A program made the translations under genes and the position numbers. A DNA stretch of 64,000 nucleotides from NCBI GenBank assembly GCA_000310025.1, contig FN648523.1, forward strand, positions 21,890 to 85,889. Direction: 5' to 3'. The stretch is from Ectocarpus siliculosus (Eukaryota > Sar > Phaeophyceae > Ectocarpales > Ectocarpaceae). Positions 44,564 to 56,923 of the stretch are shown in pieces (the stretch's first letter is position 1; each line of letters starts with the position of its first letter). Under the pieces are notes generated by a model, which was given only the letters and a program-made list of their open reading frames with translations, did no database searches and had not been told where the DNA came from.

Positions 44564-46640
44564 GGCAAGCACAGAAGAAGAAACAATACAATCATCTGTA
44601 ACCGAAGAAAGCACACGCGAGGAAGGACGAATTTTGGGGGCGACTTCCAGCAAGCGAACCAAGCGATAGTTATGGGGGCATCGATTGCTTCGGGCGTTGG
44701 TGAAAAAATCCGCGATTTTAGAAAAAAGCGTATTGTACCACCGTCTAGACTGGCTCCTCGAGGGGGGACCTGTGTCGCATTAGCGCCGCACTCAGGCTTT
44801 GACGACAACACTTCGTTGTTGGCCTTGTCGCCGAGGTTTTCTTTTTATAGTGATGTGGGTAAGACACGCGTTTGTAGCGAGATTGTTGCTACAGGTTGCG
44901 AGCGGTGAAGCGCGGGGCCCGGCCCAGGGAGGGAACGTGACTTGTTGGTTTCATGGGCCCCTTTCACTCTCTGACGTCAACTCGGCGATCTACACGTATG
45001 TATGTATTTGCTGTGCTTGTCTGCAAGTGAAGCCTTCCCGACCTTTATCCAGTAGATCCTCCTCCGTTTACTATCTATTGCAGAGTACCGAGTAGGGTGT
45101 CAATATACCAGGAAACAGGTGCTAGTTTGACTTAGCACGAGATCCTTTACCCGATGGCGCGCAAGAATTCTCCCCAAAGAAGGCAAAGACCTCAGACCTG
45201 ACGAGCGAACGACTTTGATCGATACAATTTGAAACGTCTTTGGCATCGGTTGGACTGCTGTAGTGCTTAGTCCAAGGTGTTTATGTATCTCCCAACAACA
45301 TAATTATTCCTTAGGGTTGCTTAATGGACGTAGCATACATAGCACGCGAACATAGTCCATCCCTGCACGTCGCTAAGTACGTGCGCTTAGCGAAATCCCA
45401 ATCACCTCGCGGAAAGAGCGCAGGCCAAGAGGGAAAGTGTGTCGTTGGTTCCGACACGAACCATAAGCCGGCGACACTCGTTTGTCCAAGGGACAAGCGC
45501 CTATTAACCTTTCCCGCCGACATGGCGAGGCGTGATGACGGTCTAAGCCCATGGCGGTAATCTCTAAAAGCACGGGAAGACCGTCCTCACGCAGCCTGCA
45601 AGCTTTTTTGTGGCAAGGGCGTAAGCTCTTTTTTGTCCGGAAAAAGAGCCCCGTCACGTATGCAAGCAGGTAGACGAACCGCAACACGCAAATGACTCCA
45701 ATCGACTAGATTACTCAAACACGAAATTCCTAAACCCAATGAAAGCGTGCACCCAAAACAACAAACATCTTTAGCAATACCCCAGAACACACGAAGTTCG
45801 TGTGCTCTTTCGCAGAAGCAGAAACTCCGCGAACACTTCGTGCGAATAGACTACGTTCGTTCACCGTTGCATTTTCGTTTCCACGAGCGTAGATGGCGGG
45901 GAGTAAAAAACAAACCGTTTGGATGACTCCGATTGATGATATAAATATATCGTGGAATATTCCCCTCCTAAACAACTCACAACCGTAACCTGATACGCCT
46001 GAATCGTACTAAATAAAACGTCGAGAAAGTAGCGGCAACTTCTTAAACCCTTCAAGACAACAAGAGCGTTTCTACAATACTTCGCTGGCAAGAAAAACAC
46101 AAGCTTCAGAATCATCCCTCAACGGAGTGGTCGGTTGGGCCGACCAAGAGCCAAACACACGATAAATATTTTGTCTCCAACCCTGTAACACACCCTATTT
46201 GCACACAGAGCCATCGCGGCCGATCATTACAGCTTACACCCACAACAAACCACAAATAAATTTTGTCGCAACGGGCAAGGACACCGCTGCGGCACCCCCC
46301 CCCCCCCCCCTCTCGTCAGATAAAAAAACAGCCGGCAATCGCCGCGTGCATCAACCATCGACAATAGCCGTAAGAGAGGCTTCGAAATCATGCCGTCGGT
46401 CGTAGAGCCGATACAGTAAACGCAAACCAAAATTGTCACAATCGGCAACACCGAATGATCTGCCCCTAGTCCAGTCCCCAATCCAATTGCGGGGGTCATG
46501 GGGCGGGCAGCTATTCCTACCGGGAGAATATAAATATGAATGCAGCTAGAATCAGCTATTCCTGGCACCAGTTCCGGCTTTTGCCTACAGTGGTATCTGA
46601 GATAACTGCATATCCTCGGTAGCGTGCGGTAGGCCAAAGC
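44564..46640. other. 3' flank of the large gene and intergenic DNA
   Basis: A plus-strand frame at 45324-45560 (78 codons, fairly polar) is the only open frame with mild protein character; it has no visible domain and no splice partner. A small palindrome CACACGAA-G-TTCGTGTG lies near 45788. Otherwise nothing is supported. Confidence 0.4.
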
Positions 46641-48568
46641 GTCTTGCAGGGTCTGCCGGATCCCAAACGCCGTCCCTATCACTTGTGAGCTGGCAGCAGG
46701 CTGAGGTAGATGTTCCACCAGAATGCCACCAAATTACCTGGGAGACGACGAGAACAAAAAATGTAAAAGGCGGAAAAAAAGTCAACAACGTCAGAACACC
46801 GAAACAGCGGGACGGGATTGAGAGAGGGTGTTTAACCATCAATACCGCCAACGCACAGGTGAAACGAAGATAGCCACCTTCGCCTTCCGATGTTCGAACA
46901 GTCACTGGTGTTCTCGCATACAATTTTGAAAAAACGGTGTGCAAACCCCTGGGCATTCCAAATACGAAATACGTGGAAAGCATAGACGCACAAACATGCC
47001 GTTTTCAACTTCACCTCACTTTAGCTTCTCAAGTGAGCCAATAGTTGCCTTGACTGTTTCGATCATTGCGGCGTGAAAAAACATGTGAAAAAACATGCTT
47101 GACAGACTATCGCAGCCTCCGGGCACGGTGTGTATTTTAGTCGTTCGGACTTGCGAGCAGGTAGTGCCTGTTCGCTTTTTCGAGTGTCGTTCGCTCTAAG
47201 GCGGCTTCTCTGGGATATGAATCCTCCTGGCTTATCTTGAATACAAAAGTTAAGCCTGTCGTCGCGTTTGGGTGAAAAAAACACAAATCTTGGAGGCACG
47301 GATGCTTGAAAATGGTTAGGATACCACCCGCAAAAAAAAAACATTCTACGCAGGCTCCAATCGAAACTCCCGTCCCGATCCCAGTGCCCCTCCAGCGACA
47401 ATTGGAGAAGGAACACGCCCGACGAGTTGAGTAGGTGTGGGTAGCACGACCAACATCTCAACATCCCCTACCACGTCCGTCGTAGCTTCCAAGCAACGGT
47501 GTCTTCCAGGGCCACCCTTCGCCGACAAACCAACGTCCGCATTTTTGTTTACTTGTGTTTCCTGCTCTCACAAACTCGATGCTGCCCAACTGCGTGTGTA
47601 CTGTGGACAATAACGTCCTCGGGCAGCCGCCTAGCGTCCTAACACGCTCTGCTCTTGCGCGTACCGTGCGAGGTCTTCAATCTGGGAAAGGATTGAACAG
47701 TTGCTTGTGCTACAACCTACTCATCCCCTGTCTGCTGGCGCCTTTGGGGGCTGATCGGCTGCGTATACCGGTACAATAAAGAGTGCACTCACCGAAAACG
47801 GGACGATACTCGATCGGGACGAGCTTGAAGTTGAGTAGCTGAGCTGCAGTCCAGATCTGCGTTTGGTTTTTCACATAAATATTTCGTCAGGGCTTGTCGG
47901 TTCAACCCGGTGATTCGCCGAAATATCAAATATCAGGTACCCGAGAAAATAGTGCCAGAGATTGCAACAGAGAGAAAAGAGGTACAGCACCAACGAAAGA
48001 GAGAAAGAGAGAAAGAGAGAGCAGGCAGACAGACAAACCAAAAGCGTCGGAGAGAGAACGCGGAGTCGGGGGTCGGACGCGAGGTTCGGAGGAAGGGCAT
48101 GCGAGGCCAACCAGAGTCAAGCGCAACAGCACAACTCAGCCGAAATTGGAACAGACCCTCCTCGCGATGTGCATTTCCTCCCCGCCAGCTGCATGTGTGT
48201 GTGCGCGTGTGTGTGTGTTTTCCCCGTGCACACTAGATGCAGGCGCTCGCAACCATGCCGCAGGCTGCAAGAGCAACTCCCTACGCCTCGTCCTCGCATC
48301 CGAAGGATCGACTGGGCAGAAAAAGAGGCTGTCATCAAAGCCTTCCGGACCGGAACCGAGGTGGGCTACATGCCCCTGGGGTCTCGTTCTGCTGTGCCCG
48401 GCGTTGACGAGGAAAAAACGAGTGTCGAGCTCCTTTCCTTGCAGTTTTTTTGCGTATGCGTTTGGCGGCGGTCTTCAACGGACACACAGCTGCGGGAGGT
48501 GCCCGCCTCACAAAACTCCGCAGGTGTGCTGTCCTCGCCAATGTATGCATACATGTCGGTCGGTCTCA
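46641..48568. other. Ambiguous region with coding-like signal on both strands
   Basis: Plus-strand candidates: about 46700-46760 (QAEVDVPPECHQITWETTRT), 47359-47437 after an acceptor TTCTACGCAG (ETPVPIPVPLQRQLEKEHAR), and about 48298-48440 (IDWAEKEAVIKAFRTGTEVG). Minus-strand candidates overlap the same bases. A 346-codon plus-strand frame at 47894-48934 is kept open by GA- and GT-rich repeats and runs antisense through the Mpv17-type exon, so it is not accepted. No phase-consistent chain was found, so no gene is called. Confidence 0.35.
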
Positions 48569-49568
48569 AAAAAAGTCCCACGTTGCAGCCTGTTTCAGGG
48601 CAACAGCGCATTGGAAAGCAAGCAAGGGCATGTCCACAGCGGACTCCAACAACGACAGCCACAACACCAATCCCATCCCACTCGCCTTCCAGTTCGTGAA
48701 AAGCACCCCTCGATACAACGCGCTCGTTTCCCCGATAGACCTCTTGGCGCCGAGCCCCTGGAGCAGCCTCAGAGATGCCAGCGTTATGGCCAGGTAGGGA
48801 GGGGTCATCAAGAAGCGATCTACCGCTACCTTGAAGGTGATGTCGCCGGCGCCACCGGGAGGTTCGCCCGCCTTGCGCCGTCTGACCAAGGAGAGAGGAC
48901 ATTTGGGTCGTGGGGAGGAGGGTTGCCAACTTGAAGGCTGGATAGGTGGAGGCACCGTCACCACGGCTACCGGTCTCGTCTTTCGGTGCTCACAATCGCC
49001 AGAACACGTGTACACAGCGCTGATGTTGTCTGCAGTTAGCGCTTGCACACAATCACCCCTTGGTGTTAGCCGAGGCTGGGTTTCCTAGTTCCTAAGGGGG
49101 GATGCTACAAGTGACCGGTACACGGGTCTTAGTGCAGGGGGTTTTAGAGGGACCTCACAAATTGGTGCTCAGGTTCTTTTGCGCGTTCTTAACTACTACG
49201 TTGTTCATTGCGGGCGCAAACTGCTGTATGCCACCGGCTAGTATGTCACGAGGTGTGGTGCTTCGTAAAGGAGAAGAAGCCCGTCTGAAACGACGCACCT
49301 CGCGGCGGCTCCCTCTAGAGCCCCGTACCACCAATGAAACACCGGTCCATTCACCAACAGCCCGAAGATCGCGAATGCGGCGGTCCTTCTAAGCAATCCA
49401 GGTGCAGCCGTTCCCGTTCCCTGCCCTGCCCCCGCTCTACCCTTCACGGCCAGCGCCGTTCCGGCCCCGGCGGGAAGAGGGGGCGGGGGTGAGGACCGCA
49501 ACGCCGAGCCCATGAGCTCTCCGAGAGCGGATACTAGGGCCGACGTCACGGACTTGGTCAAGAGAGGC
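48569..49568 (-). CDS. Mpv17/PMP22-family integral membrane protein (partial model)
   Basis: Minus-strand exon 49568-49299 (acceptor ATTTTGGCAG, donor GCGAG|GTGCGT) encodes PLLTKSVTSALVSALGELMG, a Gly/Ala/Pro linker and LLRRTAAFAIFGLLVNGPVF followed by HWWYGALE. Exon 48881-48686 (acceptor CTTGGTCAG) joins in phase and encodes VAVDRFLMTPPYLAITLASL and ends ALYRGVLFTNWK. These are the family landmarks: P-L-x-T-K-S-x-T, R..R..GP..H.WY and D-x-hydrophobic-P before a membrane helix and NWK. Mpv17 relatives sit in peroxisomal or inner mitochondrial membranes and form channels or handle metabolites. The donor after NWK is the rare GC type (AAG|GCGAGT). The usual C-terminal WP..NF..VP segment is not found; the next in-phase exon ends after seven residues at 48569. 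The N-terminal exon (above 49568) is also not identified. Confidence 0.72.
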
Positions 49569-49599
49569 CTGCCAAAATATCATCGCCGTTTTTTCGTCG

Positions 49600-52335
49600 C
49601 AGATGAGCAGGGCGGGATCGGGGGGGTCACGAGAGTCCCCAATCACGGGAGAAGCGCACCTTCGGAAAGATTCCGCTGCCGATTCGTGCTGAAGAAGCGA
49701 AGTACTGCACCCCGTGACGACCATTACACATCCGCCGCGCTCTCAGGCCAAGCGCGAAAAGCCCTTGCTTGCTCACCTTTCAGACATAGACCGTTTGTAC
49801 AGGGCCCAAGGCGACGACAGCCTCTGCTCCTCTCCATCTCCACTGTGGTTGCTTCCTCGTTCTCCCACCGCCTCACTTCCTTCACCTGCTCCTCCCACGA
49901 TGAGCTTTTGCGCGTGGGTAATCGGGTGAAAAGTGGGGACGCAAGCAGTGAGCGTGGTCGGGGCCCACGTTGCTGGTTAACACGCGCACCCCAAATCATG
50001 GAACGTGAGTTAAATCTTGAACCACCAGTGGTGTCCCTCTGCATTCCCCGGGGTTTCGGTACCGATTCAGGCCCTTGTGTATGGGTATCCGAAGGAACAC
50101 GTGAAAGCTGCGCCATATCATGCACCCAACAACCAACTCAATTAAGGCTAAGCCAGGCTCCACGCCGTCCCCCTGTGCACCGGGCCTGCGTGATTGTGTT
50201 TTTACTCGAACGATGTGCTTCGAAGTATATTTTTCTCACAGGTCAAACTGCTCCATATATTATCCCGGGCTGTGCCCCCGCCGACTGCTTTACACTCCAT
50301 ATTCCCCCCCCTCTCGACAAGCCCTAGGAGACACATGGGGCAAGCCTGTGCAGCGTGTGAACACGGGCAATCATCCTTTGCTTTTGCATACGTCGTAGGC
50401 AAGAACCAGTGCACAAGTGTCCGCATACAACCACGGGGGGGGTTCGCGATGGGGTGGAAGCACAGAAAATTCGGTGTTCTTCTCTCCCCTTGCGGGACGT
50501 AAGGAGGCGCGACGTCGAGACGCCGCGAGTCCTGTATTGTTCTCCTCGACTCAAATCACTCGCGGGAGGGGGATACCCTTCCGCGGAGAAAACCGGCGAA
50601 GTTTCTGAAATGGAAGAAAATGCAGAAATACGCCTGCTAATTGGTTGATGCGGACAGTTCCAGCCCTGGGCGAAGTTGTAAAGATTCCTACCCACCTGAG
50701 CCGTCTCTTGTCTAACATGCCTATCAAGAAAAAACAAATGAGGGGGCCTTTGGTAGAGATAGTGACAAAAAAATGGCAGAAGCTTAGCAAAACGGGGCAC
50801 GAAAAGGAGATTTTCATAATATTCCTCTAGAGAGAAAGCGAGACCTTCCAACCCAAGCTCTAGGTTGCCCGGTGCCTCCTTTCATCGGTTGGCGAGGTGA
50901 TTCTTCCACGTATTCCCCTAGTAGCTCTTTCCACCGAAGCACAGATATATAGCCGCGGCTCAATTCGCTGTTGAACTTGGGGTACCGTTCGTCATCAGCC
51001 CGCGATTTTCCGTGCCATTTCCCTCTCACCCCTCTCCCCTACAAAGTCCCCGCAGTAGACTATAGTATTCCCGGGGTACCCCCACTTTGTCGAGGAGTTC
51101 AAATGTGGGGACAATCATGCCCGTCTTCGTGAGCTAGAACAGTTGAAGAGGATGGGTCCCTAAGTGGCCCCAAAAGTCGATCTATAACAACAGTGTAGCC
51201 CTAACGGGGTTGAGGTCGGCACGACAGCGGCAAACCGGCTCAGATTGCAGCCTCTTTGGAAGCATCGCCCTTTCTTTTCCATCCTCTATGGTATCCTACT
51301 GATCTGGCCGTCCTCTCCTGTACTGCTTCTGTTCCCTGTGCTCGAGAATGTACCACGCCGGACTACTTCTGTAGTAGCTGTTGAAGTCATCAACTGTGGA
51401 ACCGTTGCTACAGAACGCGCCACGGAGCCTCAAAAAAGCAAAATTTAAGAACTTGAGCATCATTGGCAGCATGACCCTAGGAACTAAGAAACCCAGCCTC
51501 TGCCGAAAATAGCGGTTCTTAGGTGGCGACGCGTTCTGTACTGCTGTAGTAGCAGTTACCACAGGTGGAGCTGACGACTAGAGTACCACCATCCCCTTGC
51601 CCTATCCTTTTGCAAGCCGATCCGTCTTGAAGGTGCCTAACTCACAACAACAGGCGCAGCGGATGCCTTGGTGTTTGGGTGCTGCTGACAGATTGACCCC
51701 ACCCCACCATGTATTTTCGTACAGTAACTCAACGACAAGAACCCAGCAGTGTCCTATGAACATGTAGTTCACGGGGATTCGATCGCGAAGTCGCAGTTAG
51801 GGATGCTATTCCGCTTTGTATGTATGTATCCCGGTCTGTTCGAGTTTTTCAGGGTTGGTGGTTAACGGAGTTGAACCGCTCCTCGGAGCGGTTTCTCTTC
51901 TTTCGATTTTTTCACGGAGCGGCTTATCCGAGGGGAAAAGTCTCACGGAGAGGAGCGTTTTTTCGTGTTCATGCCACGGAGCGGAGCGGAGCGGTTAATC
52001 CGTAGCACGGTTGTTTCACGGAGCGGTTTGATTTCCTCCGTAGAATGAACCGTGCGAAACGGAGGCCTTGACGACGGTGCACCGTCTGAAAAAAACTCCG
52101 AAATATTTCGGATATCCCTACTATTGACGGAGTACCTGCGGTTCCAAGCAATACATTGGGCTTGACGCATTGAAAATGGAATTTTCTGCACGGTGGGGGC
52201 TGTGTGTGGAGGTCACCCGTGACACCGCACGCACGCGTCCTCGCTGCCAGAACAGCCCAATCGAACAAGAACAATAATCAGCTACTTGTAGTTGTAGTCA
52301 GGACACGGGACCATTGCCCCATCATCATCATCCAT
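49600..52335. other. Mostly non-coding interval; upstream region of the Mpv17-type gene
   Basis: The 5' exon of the minus-strand Mpv17-type gene should lie in the first kilobase, but no frame is convincing. Around 51.05-51.20 kb are GGGGAC/GTCCCC motifs reminiscent of the piggyBac MITE. From 51868 an array of CGGAGCGG motifs begins. No other gene is supported. Confidence 0.4.
51868..52145. repeat. Array of CGGAGCGG motifs with a 9-bp-arm hairpin, possible MITE
   Basis: AACCGCTCC at 51874-51882 and GGAGCGGTT at 51885-51893 form a perfect hairpin with a 2-nt loop. ACGGAGCGG-type motifs recur at about 51914, 51945, 51976-51993 and 52018, in both orientations (CGGAGGCC, CCTCCG). Clustered short motifs in both orientations near hairpins are common in subterminal regions of hAT-type or other DNA elements; no target duplication is evident. 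Confidence 0.5.
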
Positions 52336-53866
52336 ATGGATACCTCCTCGAACCCGTTCATTCCTGCGACACGTACCAAACAGGAGCAGCAGGTAATTCC
52401 TTGCCTCTCTCTCCCTCTTGTTTGAACTCGCCATGTCGTTGGTACGAAACACCAGGCGTCTCCGGTATTATTCACCATTCACTTCAAGAGAGCACTACGC
52501 CCAAGACAGACAGGCGTCCCTGCTACACTCGGTTAGATTCGAACTAGCACACACTTGCTCTCCCGCACTAGCACTAGCACCCCGGGCTGCTGCAGCTTTA
52601 GCCTACGCAACGGACTGAGCTGCAAGTAGTTTCCCTATCTCATGTGACATATTTGACATACTGTACACCAGGTCACAGACGTTGACAAGTGCATTGCAAA
52701 CTCATTTTCTTTCTCACGTTTTCAATATATAGGGCGACATTACCGCGAAAAATCTTTGGGACTTTTCAGCACGTTTGTCCTGCTGACATCGGAGGCGATG
52801 CGAGTCTTCAAAAATGCGAGTTTGCAGCGCACTATCTGGCTGGAGTTCCTCCAGACGGGTAAGAGCGAGCGGAACCCTCTCCCCCCCCCGAATGTTGAGA
52901 CAGGGCGACACAACAACTTTCGGCATGCGGAAGTTAGAGGTTCTTCTGCCGCCACCACCCACGCGGTGACAGCTGGGTGTGCGTTTGCTGCTTCTCAGCG
53001 ATTCGTGCGACTGCTGAACCGCGAGATAGGCGTGCGTGATGTGTCTCAAAAAGGAAAGCTAAATACTGCTGTACTGTAGTGCCGACTTGCTGAAGAAAAG
53101 TCCGTTTTGCAGCTGAGCTGGCTGGTTCTGGTTTTCCTTGTTTCAGCCATCGTCGCCGATGCTGCTGGGATACTGCGGAGAGAGATGAAGCTAGCAACCC
53201 TGCGCTCTTTCTACTATCCTGAGTGTGTTGAGCAAAGCAGAGGTGGTGGAGCAAAGATGGTGTGCAGCAGACCTCGTTCAACAAATCCGAAAAAAAAGGG
53301 CAAAAAAGCGGACCAAGAGGTTCGCGGCACAAATCATCGCTGTTTATGTCGATCTCGCTTGCTTGATTGACCTACGAGCGCAGACGTCCAACCACAGCGT
53401 CAGGTACCGGTAGGCCCTGGCCTTCTTTGTCGGGGGGCGGTGGTGGCAAGCAGTGTCAAGCGGCGTCTCTTATGTTTCTCGGCAGCAAGCGTTTGTGACG
53501 AAAGACAACGCCTTCAGTTCGGGTGCAACAAGATACGACAGATTTTTCGTCACATCAGACATCAGACACCCACGCCGCAGCAGCTCCAAGGACCAAGCAA
53601 ACCGACTGCTTTCCTGGCGTCGCGCTCGTCACATGTGCCTGTGGGGTTCGTTCGCCACCGTTTGCATCTATCGCTTAGGCTTATGTTGCGTTTGCTCCCC
53701 CCTCTCCCCGCTGTTTCCGATTTCCGATGTGCGCAAGGTTCTTCTCAAGATTGAGATTGGTTCTGGGCTGGCTCGAGTTTTTCATCTGGAAGATGCCGGA
53801 CAAATTGTGAAACAAATTCTAATCCGAAGTAATACGGTTTTTTGGGCCAGTAGCACCCCTAACTAG
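52336..53866 (+). CDS. Multi-exon gene of unknown function
   Basis: An ATG at 52336 opens a 19-codon first exon ending at donor CAG|GTAATT (52392), starting MDTSSNPFIPATRTKQEQQ. Exons 52456-52531 (SPVLFTIHFKRALRPRQTG), 52733-52858 (LFSTFVLLTSEAMRVF, then TIWLEFLQT) and one starting at 53147 (IVADAAGILRREMKLATLRS, then FYYPEC) follow in consistent phase. The last likely exon begins at 53738 after TGCGCAAG and ends at a stop at 53864-53866 (LLKIEIGSGLARVFHLEDAG). The part between about 53235 and 53738 is unresolved; it contains a Lys/Arg-rich frame (QQIRKKRAKKRTKRFAAQII). No family is recognised. The alternation of hydrophobic and basic segments does not settle location or function. Start choice rests on the single in-frame ATG and good donor. 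Confidence 0.5.
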
Positions 53867-56800
53867 CCCCTAACAGTGTACCAGTATCACCAGGAGAGAA
53901 GAATGGACAAACCTCACTAACCTCCTGTTCCATGGTTTCTGGCTGAACCCTTGTGCACATGGGAGGCAAACCGGCAAACTCGCCTAATGTGAGCTATTTC
54001 TCGTTATCTCGCCGCTGCAAATCTCCGGTTTTCGGAGATGCGGGTTTTATAGAGATGCGAGTTTTCGAGGCGTGAAATCCATTTTGTTTTTTCGACGAAT
54101 ATGTGTGGTGTCATGGTACGCACACACACCCGGGTGGTGACAAGCTGACCCCAGCCACGTCGCAAAACATTGGTTGAGCTGTTGTCTGCCACTTCTGCTG
54201 GTTGCCCTCGGTTTGTGCGAAACGAGCGTTGGCGAAGAGAAGAACGGGAGTGTTCCCCGGCTGCGGACGCCTAGAGAAGAGCGAGAGAGGTGAGCACGAG
54301 AGTCACGCACACCCGCCCCTGGCGTGGAAAACACGCACCTGCTTGTCAACACCGAGGTGTGTATGTATGCATACAACATATAGCAGTATTTCCGTCGGAT
54401 ATCTTTCGAGTATGGTGTGTATCTGATCGGGGATCAGCCAGCTCAAGACTGCAGCTGCTGCACAGCAGTAGCTTCTCGTGTTCTTCTTGTGTGGCAGCAC
54501 GCTCCCTTCTCGCCCTGCCTCAGGTTTTGGGCTGCTACAACCCTCGCCACTCCTCATGAAAAAATTTGCATGTATGTCGCGTGCGAATGGATCTTGTGCT
54601 CTCTCACTCGTGGTGCCCAGCCAGTGAGGGTGGTTGACACCTAGTGGCCGATGCACGCGCCACCCATTGTTTGTCGGGTGAGGGTGCAGGTCTACGAAGC
54701 AACGTCGGCATATCCCTTAGGTTGTGTGTTCATGCTGCTTTTCTAGGAATAAGGTGTGCTGTGTATACACATAACACGTGGTGAGAGCCTTTCGACCGAC
54801 AGTCCGACCGACAGCTGCCACTGCTGCTGCTGCTGCTGTATGGCTCGGCGACACGACACGCGCAATTACACCGCCGCGTTTGTTTTGAGTCACAACTCAG
54901 CAGACGTTTCGCCTCACGCCGCGCTGTCACTGCGATGTAATAGCTCTCGTTGATGGGTTTACATGGCTTTTGGGTCAGGGTCGGCGTCCGGAGAGTGGTA
55001 CTGTTTTTTCGCGATCCAAAAGGCTGACGGAAATCGCGTTTCCGGTCCTTTGGGACAGATAATAGTAGATGTTAGATAGATGTTCCGAGTCACTGGACAG
55101 AATCGCACGGCAAAAAAACGTATTGGATCGATAGAAATCTATAGCAGCCCCCATCGCCACCCGTCCTCCAGCACTGCATCTCCGGAAAAGACTGCAACGT
55201 TTGTCTTTTCCAGCGATGGTGCTGCGGGGACTTATTCCCCTCCCCCCTCCCCGTTTTTGCTACCAGTCATGTGTACTGCTGCTGTTGTACTTTTACGCCT
55301 CCAAATATCCACCACGTCCGTACCGGGTGATTGCGCCGCAAAAATGTGGCTGTTGGTGTTGTAGCTGCATTGCACAGCTGATGCAGCCGCGCGGGGCCTC
55401 TCCTGTGCGCCTCGGCTGGTATCCTCCTTCGTCATCATCTTGCGAGGCGTAGCACCCCACATTTTGGGGGTGGGACAAGACGTGGTTAGACCCAAATGCC
55501 TCCCTGCTCTGTACAGATAATACAGATAGACATGTACAGGAGACAAGATGTTGTAGCGCCCGAAGTTCATGCTCAACACCGCAGAAGTCTGGCCAAACAT
55601 TCCACGACCTTGAGCACCAATTGTAAACCCATTTGAGAACGCGTACAATAAAACCATGACGGCCAATCGTAGTCCACATTAGCAACTACGAACCTCAGCA
55701 ACCTCCCATACTAGAGGTTTGAGAGTGCGGTTGCTGTTGGTATTGTCTCGACCAAATGGTCTCATATGCGGTATGATGTGATACGTACATGGCACCGGTG
55801 ACAGACTGCAGCAGTTGTTAGTTGCCGAGCTGGATCTTTGAGCGAACGGCGGAATGTGCATCTCGCTTGCGCGCGCGGATGACTGCCGTGTGGCTGGATC
55901 GATGCGTGCTTGAAACAAAGAAGGAGTGTGTGCGAGTTGCAACCCGAGAGCAGTACTGAGCAGAGGTGCGCATGATCGAATGGCCACAGAAGACAGTCAA
56001 ATGCAGATCAAATCCAAATGATTTACGTAGGCCTGGAGTGCGCAGAGAGGGCAGACCTTCGATATGCTGTCCTGCGTTGTGCGAGCGAAGAAATCCACTA
56101 TTCCAAAACCGAGTGAAGAAACAGCTGTCTACTCTAGGTGCGCCGGAGAGCAATCAATTTCCCGCGATTCTGGCGAAAACATGAAATGAACAAAGGTTGG
56201 ACTCGAGCACACTACCGTTACATGTGTAGTAAACACTGCTGTACTACTGCTGAATGCTGTGAAGTGCCGGCTGGCAGGCGCAAATGGATCACTCGCAGAT
56301 GCATTTCTTATGCACATTTTGGGTGCTCTCTCGTTAATGTCTCATCTCAGTAACAACTCCTGCTCATTCCCCGAACATGACGTTTTTGCCCAGGCTACAA
56401 TGTCTGGAATTTCCACCGCATGTTTTTTCTCGGCCAGTTCGGAAACGACCCCCGCAGAACGAAAAATCAGAAGGCTGTTGTTTCCATCCATACCTTTTCT
56501 TTTTTTTTATCCACGAGATCCCCATATCTTTTTTTTTTTTTCTTAATATGACACAACGAAACCATCTCAACCAGAGTCTGAGACAGATAAGCAATGGATT
56601 CATAGCGTCAGAAAGTACCTGTATGTCTACGATTTCCCAGACAGCGTATAGGGACATCTCCCCTGCGGGTAACAGGCTCAACAAGACAGTTTGGTAGCTG
56701 TCTTGTGTGTCTCATATATGTTATGTTGGGAAGGTGCAGATGATATGTGTTAGGTACTGGTCGGGCGTTTTGTGTGTGGCACCCTTTTAGATATATTTCC

Positions 56801-56923
56801 CTCCCTTCGTTGAAAGCAACTATAATACATCGGTGACGACCTCACACGCCCTCCCTCCCTGCCTTGTGACCCCCCCAACCGAAACGCTCCACCCGCTTAC
56901 GCCCGCTTACAGGAACAGGCAGC
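53867..56923. other. Intergenic region before the ATP-grasp gene
   Basis: Short open frames only. Notable low-complexity spots are a GTATGTATGC tract near 54360, a CTG run near 54823, and poly-T runs near 56507 and 56531. ACTGCTGTA motifs occur near 56234. The acceptor-like sequence CCCGCTTACAG ends at 56911, 12 bp before the ATG of the next gene, so a 5' UTR intron and exon may lie in the right part of this interval. Confidence 0.45.

Noticed and set aside
47894-48934. 346-codon plus-strand open frame
   Set aside because: Kept open by GA- and GT-rich low complexity and antisense to the Mpv17-type exon; composition shifts abruptly along it.
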